Of a stretch of DNA of 43,287 nt, positions 1-6,447 are shown in pieces. A program made the translations under genes and the position numbers. Positions within the stretch are counted from its first letter, which is position 1, and every line of letters starts with the position of its first letter. Source of the stretch: a virus; IMG/VR virus record IMGVR_UViG_3300036979_000130, positions 1 to 43,287 of that record; one strand, given 5' to 3'. A model generated the notes under the pieces. It was not told the DNA's origin. It saw nothing but the letters and a program-made list of their open reading frames with translations, and did no database searches.

Positions 1-127
1 TGAGCCAGCATACGCAACTCAAGACCCGCAGCGTCTGCGCCTACCTGAACCCAGTCGTATCGGGTCGGGCGGAACAGGGATCGAAACTCAGAGCCATATG
101 GCGATCCACATCGTGGTACCTGTGCCA
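1..127. repeat. Left copy of exact 127-bp end repeat (assembly overlap)
   Basis: Bases 1-127 are identical to 43161-43287. The repeat lies inside the DNA polymerase gene and the reading frame continues perfectly across the join. This is what a de Bruijn assembler with k = 127 leaves when it closes a circle. The unique genome is therefore 43,160 bp, and this repeat is not the packaging terminal repeat. Confidence 0.95.
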
Positions 128-1058
128 TGTTGGGGTTGTTGTGGGTCATACGACCAGACAACGCTCCGTTCGTGTTCAACTCTCCGTGCATCTTCCAATC
201 AGAACAGCACTCGAGGTATTGATTCAGCATACCAATACGCTTGTCAAGGAGGAGGTACAGGCTTAGATCAGCAGCTTCTGGGTAACTCATCTCTGACAGG
301 ATTGTTTCATCAATCTGGGGCTTACCCGTCTCTGTAAACTGCTTAGGTTTCCAACCATACTTACGCATGAGACACACAGCAATCATGTCTCGGCTTCCAG
401 GATTGAACGGGATATACTTGGTCTTGGTCTTCATGACAACTTCTTTGCAGGGGAATGCAACACGAAGTCGCTCAGTGATGGCTGATTGGTTACTAACCAT
501 ATCAGCGAGAAGACACTCAGCCGCCTGTTGGTTGAACCCAAAGCCATTAGCAACCTGTCCCGCGATAATAGACGCGACACTATGCTCGAGCATAACAGCA
601 TTGGGGATCTTGGTGGCAGCGTTAATCAAGTACATCAACAACCAATGTGTGATCTCGACATCCTGCCGACAGTAGGTATCCATCTCTTCAGACCACTGAG
701 AGAAGTCGGAGAACTCGCCCTTGGGCATCTTAAAGTACAGACCCCACTTAGCAAGTGAAGAACCACCAGCAGGGTGAGTCGTGCGGTCAGGGAACAACAG
801 GCGACTAATCAGCAGGGTATCGACAGGCGCAGCCTTGGGTGTCCACCCTGTGATCTTCTTCAACGCAGGGAGATCAAACCCGATACAGTTATGACCGACA
901 ATACGATCAAAGGTGTCAAGGTATTGTGTCGCTGCCACAGGGTCGCGGAAGCTACGGAACTCACCAGACGAGACGGACTTGACAACCACAAGATGGATGG
1001 CTGTCAACTTAGGCAGAAGATTATCTGCTTCAACATCAAAGATAGCGTAGTTAGGCAT
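1..1058 (-). CDS. DNA polymerase, family A (T7 gp5-like), N-terminal part; continues at 43160
   Basis: Replicative DNA polymerase, broken only by the contig ends. The full protein is 551 aa: 1058 down to 1, then 43160 down to 42563, in one frame. The 3'-5' exonuclease domain has D8 and E10 (FDVEAD), D62 (GHNCIGFD) and D133 (YCRQD). Polymerase motif A is GADAAGLELR with D342. T7 gp5 is 704 aa. Here only about a dozen residues (PCKEVVMKTKTK) separate the post-exonuclease helix from the YIPFNPGSRD block, so the thioredoxin-binding insertion of the thumb is absent. The start is the ATG at 1058, preceded by GAAGGAG at a long spacing of about 12 nt; an in-frame GTG nine bases upstream is less likely. 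The neighbours are primase-helicase upstream and ThyX downstream. Confidence 0.95.
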   Translation of the reverse strand, partial: MPNYAIFDVEADNLLPKLTAIHLVVVKSVSSGEFRSFRDPVAATQYLDTFDRIVGHNCIGFDLPALKKITGWTPKAAPVDTLLISRLLFPDRTTHPAGGSSLAKWGLYFKMPKGEFSDFSQWSEEMDTYCRQDVEITHWLLMYLINAATKIPNAVMLEHSVASIIAGQVANGFGFNQQAAECLLADMVSNQSAITERLRVAFPCKEVVMKTKTKYIPFNPGSRDMIAVCLMRKYGWKPKQFTETGKPQIDETILSEMSYPEAADLSLYLLLDKRIGMLNQYLECCSDWKMHGELNTNGALSGRMTHNNPNMAQVPRCGSPYGSEFRSLFRPTRYDWVQVGADAAGLELRMLA

Positions 1059-1090
1059 GGGTAGCACATACTCCTTCGGTTAGGGGTTAC

Positions 1091-1303
1091 TTAGCTCTTG
1101 GCGGCGGTCTTCTTAACCTTCTCAACTTCTGGCTGAGCGGTCTTCTTAACCTTCTCAACTTCTGGCTGAGCGGTCTTGAGCGCGTGGATCTCGATCTGGA
1201 GTTCCTTGATACAAGCCTTAAGGATATCAACATCCTTCAAAAGGTTCTTGGCATTGTATGACGTGTAGGACGGGAAGTTGTCGGGAACGATAATCATATT
1301 CAT
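1091..1303 (-). CDS. Small Lys-rich protein with duplicated 11-residue repeat
   Basis: Protein of 70 aa that I do not recognise. The ATG overlaps the helicase stop (ATGA). The N-terminal half is mixed and partly helical (NLLKDVDILKACIKELQIEI looks coiled-coil-like). The C-terminal half holds two exact copies of TAQPEVEKVKK followed by TAAKS, encoded by a 33-bp tandem repeat. The basic Ala/Pro/Lys tail resembles nucleic-acid-binding tails. Its place between primase-helicase and DNA polymerase suggests a replication accessory role, which is inference from position only. Confidence 0.7.
   Translation of the reverse strand: MNMIIVPDNFPSYTSYNAKNLLKDVDILKACIKELQIEIHALKTAQPEVEKVKKTAQPEVEKVKKTAAKS
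1105..1177. repeat. 33-bp tandem repeat, two units plus 7 bp
   Basis: The units at 1105-1137 and 1138-1170 are identical and are followed by a 7-bp partial third copy. The repeat is in frame within the small Lys-rich gene and encodes TAQPEVEKVKK twice. Identity at every base points to a recent duplication or active slippage. Confidence 0.9.
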
Positions 1304-3057
1304 AGAAGGGTCTCATTATGTAGGGCAGCAAGCGGGTCAAATGCCTGAGCTGTGTTGTCGGACTGGTTGAAGATAGGTTCACCCTCGTCGTTGATAGCGA
1401 CACCAACCTCATGCAGACGGCCACTGGTGTAGTCGTAGTGCAGGGCTGACGCGATACCTGATTGGCCTGTGAATCGATTCTTCAAGACGCGCACCACGGT
1501 GGTGTTCGCTGTGAATGGGTCTGTGCTTTGGCGATCACGCTCGAGCGCAATCACGGTGTTAGGTACAGAAGACAGAGAGCCAGATCCTCGCAGATCTTGC
1601 AGGGTGATCCGCGCACCCTCCTCGTATCCCTTTCCTGAAGACGGCTTACGCAACTGAGAGATGATGTCGATATGCACACCAGTTCGCTCCGCGACTGACC
1701 GCAACTTCTTCATCATCTCGTCAATCATAAGACGCTCAGAGCCACCGTCATCACTGTTTGCCAACAGCCCAGAGACTGCTGCTGTAATGTGGTCAAGGAT
1801 CACTGTCTTACATCCCAATGCAACTGCAAGGTACTCGATGCGACTGATCAGGTTCTCGTATGATGATGAACCCATGTGGTCATAGATATACAGTGGTAAT
1901 GCATCGACACCAACACGGGCTTGTGTATACTCCTCATCTGTCATGGAAGAGTCAAAGTCAGACTGTAGCTCGGGCTTACCAGTAGACTGACGGAGTCGAT
2001 TCAGGGATCGCAGCGCATGTGTTCGCCGTACAGGCTTATTCAACAACAGCGAGACGATGTCATCGACAGTCTCAGACGGTGACTCTTCCAACATGATCAT
2101 ACCGACAGCACGGTTCTGTGATAGATGGCTAAGTGCCAACTCGCGGATGATCGTAGACTTACCACTTCCTGTGCCGCTCGTCCACAGGGTGATCTCTCCT
2201 GCTCGCTGCCCAATAAGGTAATCTGTCAGCACAGGCCAAGGGAACTCCCACACTTCACAGTTGCTTGCTCCTGTGTGGGCTACATCCTTGACGTGGAGGA
2301 TACCATCTGGACGATGCACCTGCGCTTCCCAGAGGGCTGTGATCAACGCACGACCCTCTGATTCCATCCACATCTCGTTTGCATCCTTACGAGGCAGACA
2401 CGCAATCTTCACCTTGCCAGGTGGCAGGATGTCAGACACGGCCTTTGCGGCCTTGCGTCCTGCATCGTCGTTGTCGAAGCATACAACAATCTCTTCATAG
2501 GATGCAACAAACTCATAATTGTTCTTGATGGCTGCTACAGCACCAGCCGCGCCTGTCGGGATAGAGACCACAGGCCACTTGCATTCCTGTGCCTGTGCAA
2601 TAGTAAGACAGTCGATCTCACCTTCGGTGATGACCAAGCGCTTACCACCAACACGCCACAGATGCTGACCGAACAGTGGTGGACTTGTCATTTCTCCGAC
2701 ACAAGCAAACCGCTTGTCTTTAGCCCGAAGCTTCTGTCCAACCAGAACGCCGTCTTTGACGTAGTTGGCAACCTCAGTACCGTTGTCGGATGTAAGGTAG
2801 CCATAGAATCTACACGTCTCTGCTGAGAGACGGCGGTGGGGAAGGTCTTGAGGTGTGCCAGTACGAAACTGGACACCAACAGTAGGGCTGTTACTTGTGG
2901 TATTCATTTCACCTTTGGTTGGGTGGACATAGTGTCCACAGGAATGACAGAACTTGTGACCATCGTCGTAGGTTGAGAGGTTATCTCCCTTGTTGTCCCG
3001 CCCGTTAATGGCGCACTTGGGACACCTACTTTTTAGCAGCTCCTTGGAACTTGACAG
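1300..3057 (-). CDS. Primase-helicase (T7 gp4-like), probable CTG start; short form from ATG 2907
   Basis: Replicative DNA primase fused to a hexameric DnaB-family helicase. Read from a CTG at 3057 the protein is 585 aa, close to the 566 aa of T7 gp4A. A Cys4 zinc ribbon comes first (C12, C15, C37, C40: CPKC...CHSC), then TOPRIM primase motifs (TEGEID; CFDNDDAG near 193-200), then the helicase Walker A GTGSGKS (295-301) and Walker B-like TVILDH. The first ATG in frame (2907, behind AAAGGTGA) would lose the whole zinc ribbon. Between the upstream stop (TAA 3063-3061) and that ATG there is no ATG, GTG or TTG. GGAGG (3068-3064) lies 6 nt ahead of the CTG. Two products, like T7 gp4A and gp4B, are likely. 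The first 11 codons overlap the end of the RusA gene. Confidence 0.85.
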   Translation of the reverse strand: MSSSKELLKSRCPKCAINGRDNKGDNLSTYDDGHKFCHSCGHYVHPTKGEMNTTSNSPTVGVQFRTGTPQDLPHRRLSAETCRFYGYLTSDNGTEVANYVKDGVLVGQKLRAKDKRFACVGEMTSPPLFGQHLWRVGGKRLVITEGEIDCLTIAQAQECKWPVVSIPTGAAGAVAAIKNNYEFVASYEEIVVCFDNDDAGRKAAKAVSDILPPGKVKIACLPRKDANEMWMESEGRALITALWEAQVHRPDGILHVKDVAHTGASNCEVWEFPWPVLTDYLIGQRAGEITLWTSGTGSGKSTIIRELALSHLSQNRAVGMIMLEESPSETVDDIVSLLLNKPVRRTHALRSLNRLRQSTGKPELQSDFDSSMTDEEYTQARVGVDALPLYIYDHMGSSSYENLISRIEYLAVALGCKTVILDHITAAVSGLLANSDDGGSERLMIDEMMKKLRSVAERTGVHIDIISQLRKPSSGKGYEEGARITLQDLRGSGSLSSVPNTVIALERDRQSTDPFTANTTVVRVLKNRFTGQSGIASALHYDYTSGRLHEVGVAINDEGEPIFNQSDNTAQAFDPLAALHNETLL

Positions 3058-3436
3058 GGGTTACCTCCACGGTAATAGAACCGACATCAGCGAACTCTTT
3101 AGAAGCAAAGAGTTCTAGGATTTGATCGTCGTCTTCCCATAGGACTCCGTTACAGGAGTCGAGGACGGCTTTGGCGTAGTTGTCCACATCACCATTCGGA
3201 GAACTTCGAACGGTAGTACGAGGGCGCGCCACACGGCAGATAACACGGACGTTGAGCGGACCATTAAGGCGTTTGTAACCATGAGGATTTCCTGCAATAC
3301 ATTCTGTCATTGCATCTTTGAACGCACGGTATGTTGGCAAGTAGTAAGTACCATACTTGGACACCCGTGGTCGTGATGCAGGGACGGGATTAACTTTGAA
3401 GACGTATACGGTGCTTTGGATGATTTTGACTCCCAT
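3026..3436 (-). CDS. RusA-like Holliday junction resolvase
   Basis: Protein of 136 aa, the usual size for the RusA family, which are dimeric magnesium-dependent nucleases that cut Holliday junctions. Family marks are NPVPASRPR near the N-terminus (18-24 region), GDVDNYAKAVLD (82-93) with its conserved Asp residues, and the EDDDQI block (101-106). T7 itself uses gp3 (endonuclease I) for branch resolution. No gp3-like gene is seen here, so RusA probably replaces it before packaging. The ATG overlaps the single-strand binding protein stop (TGATG). The 3' end overlaps the primase zinc-ribbon coding region in another frame. Confidence 0.9.
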   Translation of the reverse strand: MGVKIIQSTVYVFKVNPVPASRPRVSKYGTYYLPTYRAFKDAMTECIAGNPHGYKRLNGPLNVRVICRVARPRTTVRSSPNGDVDNYAKAVLDSCNGVLWEDDDQILELFASKEFADVGSITVEVTPVKFQGAAKK

Positions 3437-4023
3437 CAGAATGGCAACTCATCTTCCGTCAGGGGGGCGACGGTGGAGGCAGAGTCGAAGACATTCACAG
3501 CAGCAAAGCCGCTGCCTGAAGAACGTACAGCCCGTGAGACCACTTGCACGGCACTCAGGTAGGGCTTGATGCCGACACCAAGCGCAGATTCCCAACCGCC
3601 GAACTTAAACGCCACACGGCACTCGTCGCCATTCCAAGGCTCGCGAGTGACCGCAGCCTTGTTAGCGTCCACCATAGCAATCGGAATGTACTTGCCAGCA
3701 TCATCGAGTCGTGCCTTCGACTTGAATGTCATAGTCGGCATCCCCGTATCGCGATCCGAACCGAACGACTTCGCGGGATCAACTGGCTTGCCACACTGCT
3801 TCGAGAAGGTCTTTGCAAACTTCTCGACAACATCCTTGAAAGCAAGGAACTCAGGATCGGTGTCGGAGAACACCAAGGTGATCTTCCATGTGGGGTCACC
3901 GCCCTTGAAGATATCAGGCTCGATGAGCTTGGCGAACAAAGCGCTTCCCTTGGGGGAACGCATGGTCTGGGAGAAGAAGAGTTCTGGTTTGCCGTTAGAA
4001 GACTTAGTGGTGGTCTTAGCCAT
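3436..4023 (-). CDS. Single-stranded DNA-binding protein (gp2.5/DUF2815 type)
   Basis: Protein of 195 aa. Its length, the FSQTMRSPKGSALFAKL opening, the central KPYLSAVQVV segment and the acidic C-terminus ending LTEDELPF match phage single-strand binding proteins of the DUF2815/gp2.5 kind. In T7 gp2.5 the acidic tail with a terminal Phe contacts polymerase and helicase, and the same tail is visible here. AAGGAAA precedes the ATG. The gene sits between SprT-like and RusA genes in the replication block. Sequence resemblance to T7 gp2.5 itself is weak, so the family assignment rests on the tail, size and context. Confidence 0.85.
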   Translation of the reverse strand: MAKTTTKSSNGKPELFFSQTMRSPKGSALFAKLIEPDIFKGGDPTWKITLVFSDTDPEFLAFKDVVEKFAKTFSKQCGKPVDPAKSFGSDRDTGMPTMTFKSKARLDDAGKYIPIAMVDANKAAVTREPWNGDECRVAFKFGGWESALGVGIKPYLSAVQVVSRAVRSSGSGFAAVNVFDSASTVAPLTEDELPF

Positions 4024-4357
4024 GTGTGTGATTTCCTTTGAGGAAGGCTTGGGTGAGTTGGTTTGTCACTCGCTCAAGTACCAATTCCTTCTGTGCTAGT
4101 TTAGCGTTCTCCACGATTTCCAATTCAACAAGAATCAGGTGGATAAGCTCATGTACGATGACATACTCTGCTGTGATAGGTTTAGGTAGTTTAGGTGGTC
4201 GGTTGCAGGAGATCACCGCTGTGCGGTGCAAGATATCGAACTCAATGGTTCCGTGTTCGCTTTCGTGGCTTCCCCATTTGAACTGGATAGTCCACGCGCC
4301 AAGACCAAAGCGTTCTTTCCACAACTTAACACACACCCGTGCTTCGGCTATGTTCAC
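4016..4357 (-). CDS. SprT-like zinc metalloprotease-type protein
   Basis: Protein of 113 aa with VHELIHLIL, an HExxH zinc motif near residue 69, preceded by ITAEYV. This is the arrangement of short phage SprT-like or DUF-type metallopeptidases. The N-terminal half (WTIQFKWGS, TAVISCNRPP) gives the beta strands expected ahead of the active helix. SprT/SPRTN relatives cut DNA-protein crosslinks, which would fit the replication context, but the substrate here is unknown. The start is GTG, overlapping the previous stop (GTGA). Confidence 0.75.
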   Translation of the reverse strand: MNIAEARVCVKLWKERFGLGAWTIQFKWGSHESEHGTIEFDILHRTAVISCNRPPKLPKPITAEYVIVHELIHLILVELEIVENAKLAQKELVLERVTNQLTQAFLKGNHTHG

Positions 4358-4578
4358 TCAAGGCCACCCACGTCCACATCATCTTCGAGATCCACACCGT
4401 CCCCGCGAGCGGCAATCGCTCCAAGGACTGACTCGAGTGTATCACGGATGTTAGATAGACGCAGACTGATGTCGTTGTGGGTCAGAGCCTCAATGTTGTC
4501 TTCGATGATCAGGATACCTTCAAGCACCCCCTCGAGACGGTTGTAGTCCAACTCTGTCATAATCGGATCGTCATTCAT
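4354..4578 (-). CDS. Small acidic protein, unknown
   Basis: Protein of 74 aa. It starts at an ATG that overlaps the stop of the 58-aa gene and ends in the GTGA of the SprT-like gene. It is strongly acidic, mostly helical in character (YNRLEGVLEGILIIEDNIEAL, LSNIRDTLESVLGAI) and closes with an Asp/Glu-rich tail (DLEDDVDVGGLE). I recognise no family. An acidic, helical small protein in a phage replication operon could bind a partner protein or mimic DNA, which is speculation. Confidence 0.7.
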   Translation of the reverse strand: MNDDPIMTELDYNRLEGVLEGILIIEDNIEALTHNDISLRLSNIRDTLESVLGAIAARGDGVDLEDDVDVGGLE

Positions 4579-4751
4579 GAGATGGTATCCTTTGGGGTTT
4601 TATTAGCCAATACATGCAACACAAGGTGAAGTCGCAGCGCTGTGCGAGCAAGGTGTTCCCACTCATTCGACGGCGCACCTGATTCGATGATCGACTTCAG
4701 ATACGCACAGATTGTGATGTCCCAGTCTTTCGGTGTTCGATTCATACTCAT
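4575..4751 (-). CDS. 58-aa protein, unknown
   Basis: Short open frame (MSMNRTPKDWDI... to KTPKDTIS) that fills the gap between the metallophosphoesterase and the 74-aa gene. Both ends make ATGA overlaps with its neighbours, the junction type used throughout this operon, and that is the main reason to accept it. It is mostly helical (SNEWEHLARTALRLHLVLHVL). A second ATG lies two codons in. No family is recognised. Confidence 0.65.
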   Translation of the reverse strand: MSMNRTPKDWDITICAYLKSIIESGAPSNEWEHLARTALRLHLVLHVLANKTPKDTIS

Positions 4752-5407
4752 AGTTCCATAACCTCCAAGTAAGGGGATCCGTCAATAACAACGCCACACG
4801 ACAGGATGGGCTTCTTCAGGAAGGCACCACCATAAGCCATAGCCCAGTGTGATCGATCTACACCACACCCGACATTCATCCCAAAGACCTTAGTCGTTGG
4901 TCCTGCTTGCCACCAGATGCCAGCAGACGAGTGATAGTGTCCGCAGACCACACTCTCCATCCGCATCTTAGCAGCACTAAACGAGGGATGGCGACCACCC
5001 GCCCCCTCACCGTGGTAGTAATACACACCATCGATGGTTGTTGAGTTAACCCAATCCCATCCGTGAGTTTCGTACAGCCCGTTGAACTCCTTCAGGTACA
5101 GACTTGGGATACCAACACTTGCATTCAAACGGTGAATACGAGCGTCATGGTTACCGATGCAGACTGTTGCCTTTGGGAACTCAGAGTAGAGCTTATCAAT
5201 CTGCTTCCGTGCAAGCTTGCTCTCCATGCTTGCGCCAGGATTCTCTGGGTGTTTATCGTGGAACGAGCAGCAGTGGTGATCGAGAACATCACCGATGTGT
5301 ACCACCTGAGTGGTCTTCCACTTCTTACGAACCTTGTTAAGGAATTTGATGTAGTCACGATGCATGGCGGGTGCGTGGGTATCGCCAATAACAAGTACTT
5401 TAGCCAA
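4748..5407 (-). CDS. Calcineurin-like metallophosphoesterase
   Basis: Protein of 219 aa with the ordered metallophosphoesterase motifs: GDTHAP (8-13), GDVLDHH, GNHDARIHRL and VCGHYH. These carry the Asp, His and Asn ligands for a two-metal centre. Relatives hydrolyse phosphodiesters or phosphomonoesters on nucleotides, nucleic acids or proteins. The substrate cannot be read from sequence. Phages sometimes keep such enzymes to trim DNA or RNA ends or to destroy signalling nucleotides. It overlaps both neighbours by a few bases and is transcribed with the nucleotide and DNA metabolism genes. Confidence 0.88.
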   Translation of the reverse strand: MAKVLVIGDTHAPAMHRDYIKFLNKVRKKWKTTQVVHIGDVLDHHCCSFHDKHPENPGASMESKLARKQIDKLYSEFPKATVCIGNHDARIHRLNASVGIPSLYLKEFNGLYETHGWDWVNSTTIDGVYYYHGEGAGGRHPSFSAAKMRMESVVCGHYHSSAGIWWQAGPTTKVFGMNVGCGVDRSHWAMAYGGAFLKKPILSCGVVIDGSPYLEVMEL

Positions 5408-5750
5408 GTTTCACTCCTATGAGTGCGTGGTTGGGGATATCAACGATGGTCTTACCCATTGCAAGAGCCACCTGATACAGCGCTACAGCCTCTTGATACT
5501 GATTCCAACCAGGAACCACAAGAACAACAGAGGCCGAAGACATCGAAGCAACATCACCAACAAGGGCGTTGTTGCGGTACGCTGATCGTGGGGATGTGTA
5601 GTCTGAGTCATCCCACATCCTTTCGTAATCTTGAAGGTTGGGATCTACGGGCTTGAATCCGTTCTCTACAGCCCATGCCAAAGCATGATTGATTGCAGGA
5701 GTCCTTGAAGGGTGCCACCCTCTTTCGAATCCGATAATAACGGCTTGCAT
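5400..5750 (-). CDS. Nucleoside deoxyribosyltransferase-like (DUF4406-type) protein
   Basis: Protein of 116 aa with a Rossmann-like layout: MQAVIIGFERGWHPSR, then ALAWAVENGFKPVDPN, a polar acidic segment, SASVVLVVPGWNQYQEAVALYQVALAMGKTIVDIP. The pattern of a hydrophobic strand followed by PGW, a helix with Glu and a second strand matches the DUF4406 and nucleoside 2-deoxyribosyltransferase-like superfamily, common in phages and linked to nucleotide salvage. The first 85 bases overlap the end of the exonuclease gene, which is long for this genome. An AAGGA lies about 10 nt upstream of the ATG. Enzyme activity is not established. Confidence 0.65.
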   Translation of the reverse strand: MQAVIIGFERGWHPSRTPAINHALAWAVENGFKPVDPNLQDYERMWDDSDYTSPRSAYRNNALVGDVASMSSASVVLVVPGWNQYQEAVALYQVALAMGKTIVDIPNHALIGVKLG

Positions 5751-6418
5751 GTTGGGATGTCCTTCCCGTAGGTTAGGATGGTCGCACAGATGACCATCTG
5801 GTTGAAATACTCTTCTGTCAGCTCTTTACTCTTATATGCAGCCAGTGCAATCTCTCCACGCTGACCAAGAGGAACGTCCTCAAGGATGCGCGAAGCTTTG
5901 GCTTGACCAACTCCAGGAATTCCTGGGTAGAAGTCTGTTGAGTCACCGCTGAGGACTTGCATCCATCTATAGAGATCAGCATCATCCTCAGATACCTCAT
6001 AAGCACACTCCTTGTCGGGATTGAAGTGCGCCCCCGCAATCTGGTCAAGGTCTTTGTCAATGGTGACAACCACCCAACCGTCTCGCTTGGGGTGGGTGCC
6101 TAAGATACCTATCACATCATCAGCCTCAAGTCCATCGTGATAACAAGCGTTTGAATCACGCATACGGGCGTACAGGGCAGACAGGTGCTTAGGGCGCACT
6201 TTGTCCTTGCGGTTGCCTTTGTACAACCCCCAAGACTCACGCCTAAAGGATGTGCCTTGGGTGATACACTCGACATACCCATCACAGTCGGCTTTGTTGA
6301 CCCATGTGTCAGTAATCCGCTGTGCAAGCTCTATAGCGTCGCGCTCAGACGCATTTTCTGTAAGGATCGCAGCGCGGTAAGCAATAACATCACTATCTAG
6401 CAATGCCATTCTAGTCAT
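5666..6418 (-). CDS. 5'-3' exonuclease (T7 gp6-like, FEN superfamily)
   Basis: Protein of 250 aa. It has the FEN-type acidic metal residues in order: DSDVIAYRA near the start, GLEADDVIG (about 95-103), TIDKDLDQI and SGDSTDFYPGIPGVGQAKA, the helix-hairpin-helix. T7 gp6 removes RNA primers and degrades host DNA to feed nucleotide pools. The gene follows the RNA polymerase directly and has its own phage promoter variant, whose AGGAG also serves as its ribosome binding site. The start at 6418 (MTRMALLDSD) fits the AGGAG; an ATG three codons later is the alternative. Confidence 0.9.
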   Translation of the reverse strand: MTRMALLDSDVIAYRAAILTENASERDAIELAQRITDTWVNKADCDGYVECITQGTSFRRESWGLYKGNRKDKVRPKHLSALYARMRDSNACYHDGLEADDVIGILGTHPKRDGWVVVTIDKDLDQIAGAHFNPDKECAYEVSEDDADLYRWMQVLSGDSTDFYPGIPGVGQAKASRILEDVPLGQRGEIALAAYKSKELTEEYFNQMVICATILTYGKDIPTCKPLLSDSKEGGTLQGLLQSIMLWHGL

Positions 6419-6427
6419 AGTGTTCTC

Positions 6428-6445
6428 CTAAGAGGTGGACATAAT
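6428..6445 (-). promoter_or_regulatory. Candidate phage RNA polymerase promoter, variant copy
   Basis: On the minus strand the sequence reads ATTATGTCCACCTCTTA then GGAG, with +1 predicted at 6428. It shares the TGTCCACCTC core with three other intergenic copies and differs at positions -16 to -14 and at -3. It sits exactly between the RNA polymerase stop and the exonuclease ATG. The AGGAG doubles as the exonuclease ribosome binding site. Confidence 0.7.
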
Positions 6446-6447
6446 AC

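Noticed and set aside
1-127. End repeat as a packaging direct terminal repeat
   Set aside because: It is exactly 127 bp, lies inside the DNA polymerase gene and keeps the frame, which fits an assembly overlap and not a phage end.
2915-2940. TATGTCCACC on the minus strand resembling the phage promoter
   Set aside because: It matches only the core, lies in the zinc-ribbon coding sequence, lacks TTAA and has no ATAGG at the start site.
3544-4099. Two plus-strand frames of 165 and 177 codons
   Set aside because: Both are antisense to the single-strand binding protein gene, whose family features and coupled overlaps are clear.
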